DNA of 64,000 nucleotides from Gordonia neofelifaecis NRRL B-59395 (GTDB taxonomy: Bacteria; Actinomycetota; Actinomycetes; Mycobacteriales; Mycobacteriaceae). The notes under the pieces were generated by a model. The model was not told where the DNA came from. It saw only the letters and a program-made list of their open reading frames with translations, and ran no database searches. The position numbers and the translations under genes were made by a program. The DNA lies in contig NZ_AEUD01000002.1 of the NCBI RefSeq assembly GCF_000192435.1, positions 1 to 64,000 on the forward strand, read 5' to 3'. Positions 1 through 10,416 of this stretch are shown here, piece by piece (positions within the stretch are counted from its first letter, which is position 1; every line of letters begins with the position of its first letter).

Positions 1-122
1 CCATCACCAGGATTGAAAACAACCTGCCTGGACATCACACCTAGGGCGCTTGACCACGGATGGTCTCGCTTGTCCGAGTCATTCCGGCGAGTGCCGGTCG
101 CCCCTTACAGGGAAGCACCGAA

Positions 123-1544
123 CTACTTGTCGGCTGGCTCTCCGTCGACTGTTCCCTCAGCTTCGGTGTCAGCGTTTCTGGAAAGTACCGCAACATCGGA
201 GTCGTCGTAAAGGTCTGCCTTACCGCTGTCAGTCGACTCGGATGCGCGGGAGGACTCGTTTGCCGGGTCGACCGTCGGTGGTTGCGACTCCTTTTCCGTT
301 CCAACACTCTCCGACTCACCCTCCGGCCGTCGCAGCACCTCGACCGCAATTGCTACGACAATCAGCGCGATCACCAGCCACGTGATGGCCGTGAACGTCA
401 CCGGGCGCGAGGCGAACAGGGCGGCCATGCCCAGTGCGATCGCGACGATGAGGATCACGTTGCGGTTCTTGTCGAGGAAACGGCCGAAGCCACGGGTGTC
501 GCCGCCGGCGCGATCAAGTGCGCCGCGGAGGCTGGCGAATCCGGAGCCGAGCACGGAGCGCGTCGCCGTCGCCGGCCGCGAGGGCCCGGCGAACCAGGCG
601 ACGACCGCGACGAGGACACCGAGGAAGGTCAGGGCCCGGAGGGTGGAATCCATCATGGCGGTGACCTGATCGAAGATCGCGTGGGCCACCGAACTCGGAA
701 GCGGGTTGGGGCTGACGGAGAAGACGAAGATGTTCCCGCCGATCCACACACCCATCGTCATCAGGCCGAAGATGATCGCGAAGAAGATCGAGGAGATCAC
801 GACGGCGCGGCGCTTGCGGTTCGCGACGAGGATGCCGCCGATGAGGAGTCCGAGAGCGAGCCACGGGAGCCAGTAGCCGCCGATGACCGCGATCTGGTAC
901 GACACCCGCGCCAGGCCGAGGGAGTCGGCGTGGACGATCGCGATCGACCGATCCTTTACCGGGATCTTGTCGGCGAACGAGAGCCCGCGTTCGACGAGCC
1001 GCTGCTTCACCGCGTCGATCAGCGGTCCGAGCTCCAGGCTCAGCGTCCCGTCGTTCGACACCTGCAGTGCGGTACCGGGCTGGTCCTTGAGAAGCGCGGT
1101 GATCTGCTTGTGACTGACGCGCAGACTCTCCTCCCACAGTTCGGCGAACTGGTCGGACGCCACGATTCGCTGGGTGGTCGACGCGACGAGGGACTGGATC
1201 CCGGCGACGGCGGGAGCCTCCAGGGAGGCGATCGCGGTCGCGGCGCGCGGCGGGAGATTCGCTTCCGCGATGCCGGCGAACACGTCGCCGATGATCTGCT
1301 TGAAGTCGACCTGCTCGTTGATCTGATCAGTGATCTGATCGGCGACGAAGGTCTGGACCGCCGGATCGTCGGCGAGCGGCGCGAACGTGGCCACGAACTG
1401 GTCGGTGTCCACGAGTTGCACGCGCGCCCAGGTGCCGACCGACGCGACCGGCGCGAGGATCAGGGCGACGATGATCATGAGCGCGCTGATGACGGCGCGG
1501 AGGCGAGACGTCGACCGTGATGTGGTCGGGGAAGTGTCGTTCAC
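123..1544 (-). CDS. Multi-pass membrane protein of unknown function
   Basis: A 473-residue protein starting with GTG. A hydrophobic segment at about residues 15-37 is followed by a roughly 180-residue extracytoplasmic domain rich in Asp, Gln and Ala. Further membrane segments lie near 220-240, 250-280, 305-325 and 365-410, and the C-terminal tail is acidic and Ser/Thr-rich. Proteins of this layout are common and uncharacterised in actinomycetes. I recognise no catalytic motif. It is transcribed alone; the next gene on the same strand ends 156 bp upstream. The 122 bases before position 123 hold nothing I can identify. It is clearly a real gene, but its function is open. Confidence 0.8.
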   Translation of the reverse strand: MNDTSPTTSRSTSRLRAVISALMIIVALILAPVASVGTWARVQLVDTDQFVATFAPLADDPAVQTFVADQITDQINEQVDFKQIIGDVFAGIAEANLPPRAATAIASLEAPAVAGIQSLVASTTQRIVASDQFAELWEESLRVSHKQITALLKDQPGTALQVSNDGTLSLELGPLIDAVKQRLVERGLSFADKIPVKDRSIAIVHADSLGLARVSYQIAVIGGYWLPWLALGLLIGGILVANRKRRAVVISSIFFAIIFGLMTMGVWIGGNIFVFSVSPNPLPSSVAHAIFDQVTAMMDSTLRALTFLGVLVAVVAWFAGPSRPATATRSVLGSGFASLRGALDRAGGDTRGFGRFLDKNRNVILIVAIALGMAALFASRPVTFTAITWLVIALIVVAIAVEVLRRPEGESESVGTEKESQPPTVDPANESSRASESTDSGKADLYDDSDVAVLSRNADTEAEGTVDGEPADK

Positions 1545-1700
1545 TGTTCGATCGTCGCACCGTACAGGGGTGATCGGGGTCGAAGTCGCCCCGGGCGGGT
1601 GAGGTATCGCATGAACGGTCTACCCGGCTGTGCGTCGGGCGATCGACGCGCCCATTTCGTGTCAGAGGCGAGCGATATGTTCGGGGCAGTCGGAGCCCGA

Positions 1701-2102
1701 TCAGGCGAGAGGAGATTCGAGCCATCCGTAATCGAGACCGAACCACCCTTGGACCAGGTCGAGAGCGCCCGTGACCCAGAGAGTGGCCAACACGATCGCA
1801 CAGGTTCCGATCGCGAGAGCGAGCTGTGCCAAGCGATTGCCGTCGATGTAGTCCGAGTAGAACCGGTTGAGCTGCCCCATGATCCACTTACGCAGCCGAG
1901 CCGCCCATACGAGTTCTTGCGAGAGGATGAGGAGGCCGAGGAAGACGATCGCCCAGCCGGGGCCGGGGTAGGGAATCGTGACGACGCCGACCGCGGTGAC
2001 CAGAAACCCCACGACGATCGTGACGTAGCGCAGCACCCCGCCGAAGCGCGTGTTGTGCCGCAGGTGCGAGTACCGCTGTCCGAGCGCGCGCACTCTATCC
2101 AT
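1701..2102 (-). CDS. TIGR02611-like PGPGW membrane protein
   Basis: A 133-residue membrane protein that carries the PYPGPGW signature between hydrophobic segments, as in the TIGR02611/PGPGW transmembrane family. A second hydrophobic region lies near residues 85-110. The ATG at 2102 is used because it follows the efeB stop closely; a GTG at 2114 is an in-frame alternative. It sits 17 bp after efeB on the same strand, so it is probably co-transcribed with the iron-uptake operon, although the family is also found elsewhere and has no proven link to iron. Its biochemical role is unknown. Confidence 0.8.
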   Translation of the reverse strand: MDRVRALGQRYSHLRHNTRFGGVLRYVTIVVGFLVTAVGVVTIPYPGPGWAIVFLGLLILSQELVWAARLRKWIMGQLNRFYSDYIDGNRLAQLALAIGTCAIVLATLWVTGALDLVQGWFGLDYGWLESPLA

Positions 2103-2119
2103 CGTCGTCGGCACGTCGG

Positions 2120-3538
2120 CTACTTCTCGAACAACGCCTGGCCCCAGTACTCGCCGGGCTTGACGCCGGGCGGCACTGCGAACATCGCCGAGCCGTTGGG
2201 GATCAGGTACTCCGTCATCGCATCCTTGCGGGACAGCTGGTGCTGGATCGGCACGAACTGCTTGAACGTGTCGCGGTTGAAGGCGATGAAGAACAGGCCT
2301 GCGTCGAGATGCCCGAAGCCGTCGGATCCGTCGGTGAAGTTGTAGCCGCGGCGCAGCAGCTGGACACCGTTGTTGGTGTCCGGATGCGCCAGGCGCACAT
2401 GTGACGTCAACGGAATGATCGGCGCCCCGTAGGAGGTGATGTTGAAGTCGGGATCGTCGAACTCGTCGTCGCCGCTCAGCGGAGCCCCGGAGCCCTTGGT
2501 CCGGCCGACGATGTTCTCCTGCTCCTTGAGATTGGCGCGGTCCCACGGCTCGATGTCCATGCGGATCCGACGGGCGACGAGGTAGGTGCCGCCGGTCATC
2601 CACTGGGCGGCGGGCGGGTTGTCCTCCGGCGCGACCCACACCCACTTGTCGAGGGTTCCGGTGTCCTCGGCGCGGACGTTGGCCGTACCGTCCTTGAAGC
2701 CGAACATATTGCGCGGCGTCTCCTGCGACCGTGTGGTCGACGACGTGCGGCCGAAGCCGAGCTGCGACCACCGGACGGACACCACACCGACGCCGATGCG
2801 TGCGAGGTTGCGAACGGCGTGGACGGCGACCTGCGGATCGTCGGCACAGGCCTGGATGCAGATGTCGCCGTACGATCGCGACGCCTCGATCTTCTCTTGT
2901 GCGAACGCGGGCAGATCGGCGAGAGCGGCGGGCTTCCGGTCGGCGATGCCGAAGCGATCCTTGCGGTTCGGGTCCGACGCGCTGGGACCGAACAGACCGG
3001 GCCCGAAGCCGATCGTGATCGTGAGGTGGGCGGGGGACAGCCCGAGCGCCTCACCGGTGTCGGCCGGCGGGTGGTACTCGCCCATCTCGGTGGCACCGCC
3101 GGGAACCGTCTCCTCGCCGCGCGTCATGCGGTCGGCCGCGACGGTCCACTTCTTGAGCATGTCGACCAGCGCCTCGCGCGAGTCGGTGATGACGTCGAAG
3201 GACGCGAAGTGGAGCCGGTCCTGGGCCTCGGTGACGATGCCGGCCTGCCGCTCGCCGTGGAACGCGACGATCTGATCGGGATCGGCGTCGTCGTTACCGC
3301 CGACCGTCGCACCGATCGCCGCACCACCTGCCAGACCTGCCGCGATGCCGACGCCCGCCGCGCCGAGCACGGTGCGACGGGACACGCCGGGCTTGGGTGC
3401 GTCGGGTGCGGGGGTCTCGATACGCCCGGTGCTCGCTTCGCTCGCATCGGGCACTCGACCAGCCTGCGGGCCGGGCACTCGACCGGCTTGGGGGTCGGGC
3501 CCGTCGTCCCCGGTCGGCTCCACTTCGCTGTCACTCAC
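2120..3538 (-). CDS. efeB: Dyp-type heme peroxidase EfeB
   Basis: A 472-residue deferrochelatase/peroxidase, third component of the EfeUOB iron-uptake system. It is exported by the Tat pathway: the twin-arginine SRRTVLG lies at about residues 53-59, before a Gly/Ala-rich hydrophobic stretch. The family GFxDG motif is present as GFKDG at residues 280-284, and His-containing segments near SHVRLAHP are candidates for the heme ligand. The first 50 residues are unusual: a low-complexity region with the hexapeptide QAGRVP repeated twice, encoded by REP-like DNA, that pushes the Tat motif inward. The start is GTG at 3538, with no strong ribosome site; a GTG at 3385 just before the arginines is an alternative. 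It lies 13 bp after efeO. Confidence 0.93.
   Translation of the reverse strand: MSDSEVEPTGDDGPDPQAGRVPGPQAGRVPDASEASTGRIETPAPDAPKPGVSRRTVLGAAGVGIAAGLAGGAAIGATVGGNDDADPDQIVAFHGERQAGIVTEAQDRLHFASFDVITDSREALVDMLKKWTVAADRMTRGEETVPGGATEMGEYHPPADTGEALGLSPAHLTITIGFGPGLFGPSASDPNRKDRFGIADRKPAALADLPAFAQEKIEASRSYGDICIQACADDPQVAVHAVRNLARIGVGVVSVRWSQLGFGRTSSTTRSQETPRNMFGFKDGTANVRAEDTGTLDKWVWVAPEDNPPAAQWMTGGTYLVARRIRMDIEPWDRANLKEQENIVGRTKGSGAPLSGDDEFDDPDFNITSYGAPIIPLTSHVRLAHPDTNNGVQLLRRGYNFTDGSDGFGHLDAGLFFIAFNRDTFKQFVPIQHQLSRKDAMTEYLIPNGSAMFAVPPGVKPGEYWGQALFEK
3413..3487. repeat. REP-like palindromic repeat inside efeB
   Basis: The top strand reads GGTCTCGATACG, then GCTCGCTTCGCTCGC, then ACTCGACC twice. 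This matches the short palindromic repeat style seen at 40645-40725 and commonly found between genes in related actinomycetes. Here it lies inside the efeB reading frame and encodes the tandem QAGRVP linker before the Tat signal. The match is by eye, not by alignment. Confidence 0.55.
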
Positions 3539-3551
3539 TACGCACGCTCAC

Positions 3552-4769
3552 TCACTGCTGCAGAACGATGCCGGGCACCTGGGAGAGGGTCGCCGACAGC
3601 GCGTCGACCTTGTCCGAGAGCTCCTTGCGCTGCTCCGCGTTCACCTTGTCGTAGGAGACGTAGCCGTCGCCCTCGCGGAACTGATCGATGAACGACCGCA
3701 CGTCGGCGAACTGCGCGGTGATCTTGTCCATCAGCTTCTGATCGCGCTGGGAGATCATCGGCTGCAGTTCGGCGATCAGCGTCTCCGAACCGTCGATGTT
3801 CGCGGCGATGTCCCAGAGGTCGGTGTGGCTGTAGCGGTCTTCCTCGCCGCCGACCTTGGTCTTCGCGATCTCGTCGATCAGGGCCTGCGGGCCGTGGACG
3901 AACATCTGCGTCTCGAACTCGAAGTCGGGCGCCGAGACCTCGTCGCGCAGCTGCGTCACATCGGTCATCAGCTGGTCGGCGACCTTGTCGATGTTCGCCT
4001 TGGTGTCCGCGGTCTTCGCATCGGCGGCATCGGCCGGAGCCACCTGGCCCTCCGCTTCGCCGATGTCCGCGGGCGTCGGCGGGAACAGGAAGCGCTCGAT
4101 CCGGTGGAAGCCGGTGAACGCCTGCTTCCCGTCCTCGGTGTCGTCCCACCGCATATCGATCTTCGGATCGAGATCCGGGAACGACTCGGCGACCGGCTCG
4201 ACGCGCTCGTAGAAGGTTCGCACCAGGCCGAAGCCGTTCCGGGCGGCCTCCAGGTCCCCGCTCTTGACGTCACCGGTGAAGGTCTGCACCTGCGCGACGA
4301 GCCCGTTCAGCTGCCCGCGGACGTACTCGAGGTAGCGCTGCTTGGCGGCTTCGACGTCGGCGGGCGCATGGCTCTTGGCCTTGGTCTCGCCGGTGACCTT
4401 CAGTTCCTGGCGGATGCCCGCACCGACCATGCCGGGCTTGCAGGCGACGGTGTACGTGCCGGGCTCGCTGAACTCGACGCCGAGCTTGCCCTTGAGTCCG
4501 GGGCCGATGTTCTCGACCTCGGCGAGGACTCGGTTGTTCTGGCCGTACACGTAGAACTCGGTGACCTTGCTGCCCGTGTTGGTGATCTCGAAGTTCGCCT
4601 GGCCGGTCTGCAGATCGGTGGTCGACAGGTCGCAGGCGTCGTTGGACGAGGTGACCGTCACCGCGCCGTCGCTGCTCGACTTCGCCTCACACGCGGCCAA
4701 CGCCAACGGGGTCGCCGCGACGGCGCCGAGCACGACGACGTTCCGCAGAACGGGGGAGAGCTTGGGCAT
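3552..4769 (-). CDS. efeO: EfeO iron-uptake lipoprotein
   Basis: A 405-residue periplasmic-side component of the EfeUOB ferrous/ferric iron importer. The signal peptide ends in a lipobox, LAAC, at about residues 23-26. Residues ~35-125 form a cupredoxin-like domain. The rest is the alpha-helical M75 imelysin domain with the metal-binding HxxE motif HRIE at residues 222-225. The full domain set and length fit actinobacterial EfeO. It lies between efeU (63 bp upstream) and efeB (13 bp downstream) on the same strand. Transcription is expected from the iron box upstream of efeU. Confidence 0.95.
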   Translation of the reverse strand: MPKLSPVLRNVVVLGAVAATPLALAACEAKSSSDGAVTVTSSNDACDLSTTDLQTGQANFEITNTGSKVTEFYVYGQNNRVLAEVENIGPGLKGKLGVEFSEPGTYTVACKPGMVGAGIRQELKVTGETKAKSHAPADVEAAKQRYLEYVRGQLNGLVAQVQTFTGDVKSGDLEAARNGFGLVRTFYERVEPVAESFPDLDPKIDMRWDDTEDGKQAFTGFHRIERFLFPPTPADIGEAEGQVAPADAADAKTADTKANIDKVADQLMTDVTQLRDEVSAPDFEFETQMFVHGPQALIDEIAKTKVGGEEDRYSHTDLWDIAANIDGSETLIAELQPMISQRDQKLMDKITAQFADVRSFIDQFREGDGYVSYDKVNAEQRKELSDKVDALSATLSQVPGIVLQQ

Positions 4770-4832
4770 GGGGTTCCTTTCGGGGTGTCCGCGGGCTGCG
4801 ACAGCGCGGGGAGGAGGTCGAGAGAAGGACGT

Positions 4833-5726
4833 CTACGCGGCGTCTTCCAGGGCGGACTCGGCGGGCTTCGGCTTCGGGGTCACCGCACGACCGCGGGCGT
4901 AGAACAGCCCGCCGACGATGGCCACATACCCGACCCACGCGACCACCTGAAGCACCGTCGGTTCCGGGCGGAAGTTGAAGATGCCCTGCAGGATCACGCC
5001 GTACCAGGCGCTCTGGTCGTACCACGAGGAGATGTCGAAGGCGATGTTGTCCAGCCCCGGGAGCCAGCCGTAGACCTGCAGGGCGCGCACGCCGTAGGAG
5101 AGGATTCCGGCGGCCACGACGATCAGGAAGTAGCCCGTGTAGGTGAAGAACTTGGTGAAGTTGATGGCGATGGCGCCCTTGTAGAGGAGCCAGGTCAGCA
5201 GCACCGAGACGAGCATGCCCAGGAGCAGGCCGACGAGCGGCCAGGCACCGCCGGACACGCTCTCGGCGTAGCCGACCATCAGCAGCGCGGTCTCGAAGCC
5301 CTCGCGTCCGACGGCGAGGAAGGCCAGGCCGAAGACGGCGGCGCCGCCGACGGCCATGGCGTCGGTGAGGCCGGACTTGAGGTCGCCCGAGATATGGGCG
5401 GCGGCTTTACGCATCCACAGGACCATGAACGTGACGATCGCGACGGCGACCAGGGAGGCGATGCCCGCGAGCAGCTCCGCGGCGAGGGACGAGATGGTCG
5501 ACGAGCCGAACTGGATGATCAGGAAGGTGCCGATCATCATCGTGAGGGCGGCGCCGACACCGAGCCAGATCCACTTCAGCGCATCACGCCGGTCGGACTT
5601 CACGGCGAACGCGATCAGGACCATCACGACGATGCCCGCCTCGAGGCCCTCTCGGACGCCGATGAGTCCACTGCCCACCATCTGGGTCACCACCGAGGGT
5701 GCGCCTTCTGCGATGAGCGTCGTCAT
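4833..5726 (-). CDS. efeU: EfeU iron permease (FTR1 family)
   Basis: A 297-residue membrane permease of the FTR1/OFeT family with about seven transmembrane segments. Both family RExxE iron-binding motifs are visible: REGLE at residues 25-29 and REGFE at residues 141-145. The start at 5726 is preferred over an upstream in-frame ATG because it follows a clear ribosome-binding site (GGAAGG) at good spacing. The C-terminus ends in a short cytoplasmic tail rich in Pro and Ala. It is the first gene of efeU-efeO-efeB, and an iron box lies 65 bp before its start. Confidence 0.95.
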   Translation of the reverse strand: MTTLIAEGAPSVVTQMVGSGLIGVREGLEAGIVVMVLIAFAVKSDRRDALKWIWLGVGAALTMMIGTFLIIQFGSSTISSLAAELLAGIASLVAVAIVTFMVLWMRKAAAHISGDLKSGLTDAMAVGGAAVFGLAFLAVGREGFETALLMVGYAESVSGGAWPLVGLLLGMLVSVLLTWLLYKGAIAINFTKFFTYTGYFLIVVAAGILSYGVRALQVYGWLPGLDNIAFDISSWYDQSAWYGVILQGIFNFRPEPTVLQVVAWVGYVAIVGGLFYARGRAVTPKPKPAESALEDAA

Positions 5727-5790
5727 CACCGTTCCTTCCGCCTGGGGCGCCGGTCCGGAGAGCCGGACAGCTTGGTAAGGATAACCCACA

Positions 5791-5809
5791 TTGGGTGAGC
5801 CTCTCCTAA
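5791..5809 (-). promoter_or_regulatory. Iron box (DtxR/IdeR-like) of efeUOB
   Basis: The minus strand reads TTAGGAGAGGCTCACCCAA. This agrees at 15 of 19 positions with the DtxR/IdeR consensus TTAGGTTAGGCTAACCTAA. It sits 65 bp upstream of the efeU start, where binding would block transcription when iron is plentiful. The rest of the 235-bp gap up to 6044 holds no gene that I can support. Confidence 0.75.
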
Positions 5810-6044
5810 TCGGATTCGCTCTCTAGCTGCAAGGACGGCAGAACGTGCGAAGCGGATCAACCCGATTCCGGACGAACGGCTCAGCCGAGATCCGCCCAAG
5901 GTCCCGGCGTCGACGAGGCGCGCATCACGTCGGCAATCGCGTCGATTCGGGAACTCGACCACGCATTTCGGAGTTGATCCAGGTGATGTGCGACGCTTGT
6001 GCGCGCCCCGAACCCCGACCGCCGCGACCTGAGATGAGGAACGT

Positions 6045-6809
6045 GTGACCCGACTTGTGCAATCGGCGACGAAGAGTCGGCGCCGATGGTGGGTCGCGCC
6101 CATCCTGCTGGCCGCAGTGCTGGCGCTGTCGTCGTGCGGGGTGCGGATGCCGTGGGACCGGCCCGACATCCCCGACGGTCTGCCTCCGGGCGTGGGTACC
6201 CAGCAGCCGTACATCGACATCAACTCGCCGGGTCGCACCGCGGAGAAGATGCGTGACTGGGCGACGCCCATCTCTGAGGCGACGGCGATTCCGCTGACCG
6301 CGCTCGAGGCGTACGGCAACGCGGCCGAGATCCAGCGACAGCAGCATCCCGAATGCGGCATCGGCTGGACCACTCTCGCCGGCATCGCCGCGGTCGAGAC
6401 CAAACACGGCAGGCACGGCGGCGCCAGTGTCGCGCCCAACGGAGACGTGCGGCCGAAGATCCGCGGACCCGAGCTCGACGGCACCAACGGCAACCGCGTG
6501 ATCCGCGACACCGACAAGGGCAAGCTCGACGGCGACACCGAGTACGACCGCGCGATGGGGCCTTTCCAGTTCATCCCCGAGACCTGGATGCGCTACGGCG
6601 TCGACGCGAACGGCGACGGCGTAGCCGACCCGGACAACATCGATGACGCCGCGCTGTCCGCGGCGCGCTACCTCTGCGTCTACTCCGGCGGCGACATGAC
6701 CACGCCCGAGGGCTGGGAGAAGGCCGTGCACGCTTACAACAACCACGACGAGTACGTCCTGAAGGTGCGCAACTACGCGAACGCCTACTCCGTGAACATC
6801 CGCTACTGA
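6045..6809 (+). CDS. Lytic transglycosylase lipoprotein (LpqU/MltB-like)
   Basis: A 254-residue murein lytic transglycosylase of the SLT_2/MltB type. The signal peptide ends in the lipobox LSSC near residue 30. The catalytic-domain segment GIAAVETKHG near residues 109-118 contains the probable catalytic Glu. The later AMGPFQFIPETWMRYG and HAYNNHDEYV segments are typical of this family. The start is GTG at 6045 behind a GATGAGGA ribosome site. Its position directly before eno matches lpqU (Rv1022) in M. tuberculosis. It would act on peptidoglycan outside the membrane. Confidence 0.88.
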   Translation: MTRLVQSATKSRRRWWVAPILLAAVLALSSCGVRMPWDRPDIPDGLPPGVGTQQPYIDINSPGRTAEKMRDWATPISEATAIPLTALEAYGNAAEIQRQQHPECGIGWTTLAGIAAVETKHGRHGGASVAPNGDVRPKIRGPELDGTNGNRVIRDTDKGKLDGDTEYDRAMGPFQFIPETWMRYGVDANGDGVADPDNIDDAALSAARYLCVYSGGDMTTPEGWEKAVHAYNNHDEYVLKVRNYANAYSVNIRY

Positions 6810-6888
6810 TCTGCGTTTATCCTGGTGTTCGGAATCTGTCGGCGGCCCTCCGCCGACCCGACGACATCGAACATCGAATTGGGGCTGA

Positions 6889-8175
<1,287 letters not shown>

Positions 8176-8188
8176 TTAGCTAGTAGGC

Positions 8189-8926
8189 ATGGCAGAGGGC
8201 GAGACCGGGGGCGCCGGAACCGAGGGGAACGGGCCCGTTCGGCGGGGCGACGGTGCGCAGGGGCGCGACGGGGGAGCACCCCGTCGGCGCAGCTCGCGTG
8301 GTCGTACCGACCGTCGGACGGGGTCGTCGCGGCAGTCGTCGCGACCCGATCAGCGGCGCACCCGGTCTCGGTCCACTGCAGAGCCTGCCGCGCCCACACC
8401 GGCGCCGGACGCCGGTCGGGATCCCGCGGGCGGTGCGACGCCGTCGCACGTCGGCGCTCGACGGCGACGACCGTCCGACCGTCCGCGCGGCAACGCCTCG
8501 GGCGACCTGCCCGCCTCGCCGTCGCGGCTGTCGTTGTTCGCACAGCGGCGCGGACTGAGCGTGACGACCATCGGCATCGCGGTCGGCATGGCGATCTTCC
8601 TCATGCTGACGCTGGCCGTTCCGGTGCGGACGTACATCGCGCAGCGCAATGAGTTCAATCAGCTCCAGGAGTCGAACGCGCAGCTGCGGCGCGAGACCCA
8701 GGAGTACAAGAACAAACTCGCCCAGCAGAGCGACCCGGCGTACATCGAGGTCCAGGCCCGACAGCGCCTGCAGTACGTGCCGAAGGGCGAGAAGCCCGTC
8801 GTGATCATCAACCCGACCCGCAAGCAGCAAGAAGCGGAGCAGGCGGCGGAGCGACAGCGCGCCGCGACTCCGTGGTACGAGAATCTGATGGATGCGGTGT
8901 CGACACCGCCGGACACCCGAGGGTAA
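8189..8926 (+). CDS. ftsB: Septum formation initiator, FtsB/DivIC-like
   Basis: A 245-residue bitopic divisome protein. Residues 1-120 are a long basic, disordered cytoplasmic region rich in Arg, Gly and Pro. One membrane segment spans about 128-150. It is followed by a coiled coil, starting about EFNQLQESNAQLRRE, and then the family segment ending in RQRLQYVPKGEKP. The mycobacterial homologue is Rv1024. The protein is expected to link FtsQ and FtsL at the septum. It is encoded between eno and the DUF501 gene, whose start directly abuts its stop. Confidence 0.9.
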   Translation: MAEGETGGAGTEGNGPVRRGDGAQGRDGGAPRRRSSRGRTDRRTGSSRQSSRPDQRRTRSRSTAEPAAPTPAPDAGRDPAGGATPSHVGARRRRPSDRPRGNASGDLPASPSRLSLFAQRRGLSVTTIGIAVGMAIFLMLTLAVPVRTYIAQRNEFNQLQESNAQLRRETQEYKNKLAQQSDPAYIEVQARQRLQYVPKGEKPVVIINPTRKQQEAEQAAERQRAATPWYENLMDAVSTPPDTRG

Positions 8927-9457
8927 GTGAGCATCACCGAAGCCGACCTGCAGGCGGTCGCGAAGCAGTTGGGACGTGAGCCGCGCGGCGTGCTCGAGAT
9001 CAGTTACCGGACGCCCGACGGGCAGCCGGCCGTCGTCAAGACCGCGCCGCGGCTGCCCGACGGCACCCCGTTCCCCACGCTCTACTACTTGACCGACCAG
9101 CGGCTCACCGGAGCGTGCAGTCGTCTGGAGTCGGGCGGCGTCATGCGGGAGATGCAGGCGCGTCTGGCCGACGACGCCGAGCTCGCCGCAGGCTACCGCC
9201 GGGCGTACGAGAGCTACCTCGCCGAGCGCGACGCGATCGAGTCGCTGGGCACCGACTTCGCCGGCGGCGGCATGCCCGACCGGGTGAAGTGCCTGCACGT
9301 GCTGGTCGCGCACTCCCTGGCCAAGGGCCCCGGCGTCAACCCGCTCGGCGACGAGGCCGTCGCGCTGCTGGCCGACGTCGAGAAGCTGCGCGGCATCGCC
9401 GTCCCCGGCGACTGGCCGCCGACCGGACCGTCGGACGCCGACGGGGCGGACGCATGA
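8927..9457 (+). CDS. DUF501 family protein
   Basis: A 176-residue soluble protein of the DUF501 family, equivalent in position to Rv1025. The family segments RTPDGQPAVVKTAPRLPDG, PFPTLYYLTD and the Cys/His-containing VKCLHVLVAHSLAKGPGVNP are visible. The function is not known. The GTG start at 8927 follows the ftsB stop with no gap, and its stop overlaps the next ATG in an ATGA arrangement, suggesting coupled translation of ftsB, DUF501 and ppx. Confidence 0.92.
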   Translation: MSITEADLQAVAKQLGREPRGVLEISYRTPDGQPAVVKTAPRLPDGTPFPTLYYLTDQRLTGACSRLESGGVMREMQARLADDAELAAGYRRAYESYLAERDAIESLGTDFAGGGMPDRVKCLHVLVAHSLAKGPGVNPLGDEAVALLADVEKLRGIAVPGDWPPTGPSDADGADA

Positions 9458-10416
9458 CGCGCGTCGCCGCCGTCGACTGCGGGACCAACTCCATCCGCCT
9501 GCTGATCGCCGACATCGATGACGCGGGCACGCTGACGGACGTCGAACGCGACATGATCGTGGTGCGGCTGGGGCAGGGTGTCGATTCGACCGGCCAGTTC
9601 GCGGACGAGGCCATCGAGCGGACCCGAGTGGCGCTCGCCGGTTACGTCGAGCGGATGGTCGTGGCGGGCGTCGAGCAGGTGCGAATGGTCGCGACCTCCG
9701 CAACCCGTGACGCGAGCAACCGCGACGAATTCTTCGCGATGACCGCCGAGTTGCTCGGCAAGGTCCAGGCCGGCGCGGTGGCCGAGGTGATCACCGGCGA
9801 CGAGGAGGCTCGTCTCTCGTTCCGCGGCGCGGTCGGGGGACTCGACCCGGCCGACGGACCGTTCGTCGTCACCGATCTCGGCGGCGGAAGCACCGAGGTG
9901 GTCGTGGGTTCGGTGTCGCGAGGCGAGGCGGTCGTCGCAGGCGCCTACTCCGCGGACATCGGATGCGTGCGTCTCACCGAGCGCGCGCTGCCGTCCGACC
10001 CGCCGACCGTCGACGAACGCGCGAGGGCGGCGGAGATTGCCGCGCAGGAACTGGCGAAGGCGTTCGACGCGGTCGACGTCTCACCCGCGCGCACCTGGGT
10101 CGGGGTCGCAGGCACGCTCACGACCTTCGCCGCCGTCCACGCCGGGCTCGACGAGTACGACCCCGAGGTGATTCACCACTCACGGATCCCACTGGCCGAC
10201 CTGCACGTGCTGTGCGGCCGGATCGTGGCGATGACACGCGATGAGCGGATGTCTCTCGGCCCCATGCACCCGGGTCGTGCCGACGTGATCGGCGGCGGCG
10301 CGCTGGTGACCCGTGAACTGGCCCGTCAGTTCGCCGACCGCGCGGCCATCACCGAGATGGTCGTCTCGGAGCACGACATCCTCGACGGAATCGCGCTGGG
10401 ACTGGCGACGCGCTGA
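9454..10416 (+). CDS. ppx: Exopolyphosphatase Ppx/GppA family
   Basis: A 320-residue member of the ASKHA-fold Ppx/GppA family, which hydrolyses polyphosphate or (p)ppGpp. The N-terminal phosphate loop DCGTNSIRLL and the second loop DLGGGSTEVVVGS are intact. At 320 residues it is the short actinobacterial form, lacking the C-terminal HD-like part of E. coli Ppx, and is equivalent to Rv1026 (Ppx2). The start at 9454 overlaps the DUF501 stop. Its stop abuts the stop of the convergent DUF4395 gene. Confidence 0.93.
   Translation: MTRVAAVDCGTNSIRLLIADIDDAGTLTDVERDMIVVRLGQGVDSTGQFADEAIERTRVALAGYVERMVVAGVEQVRMVATSATRDASNRDEFFAMTAELLGKVQAGAVAEVITGDEEARLSFRGAVGGLDPADGPFVVTDLGGGSTEVVVGSVSRGEAVVAGAYSADIGCVRLTERALPSDPPTVDERARAAEIAAQELAKAFDAVDVSPARTWVGVAGTLTTFAAVHAGLDEYDPEVIHHSRIPLADLHVLCGRIVAMTRDERMSLGPMHPGRADVIGGGALVTRELARQFADRAAITEMVVSEHDILDGIALGLATR

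Noticed and set aside
1-122. A small gene at the left edge
   Set aside because: The only open frames are short, lack a start signal and look like noise downstream of the membrane-protein gene.
3345-5798. Long plus-strand open frame over efeB, efeO and efeU
   Set aside because: It is antisense to three well-supported genes and has an Arg/Gly/Asp/Val-rich composition without motifs, as expected for mirror frames in high-GC DNA.
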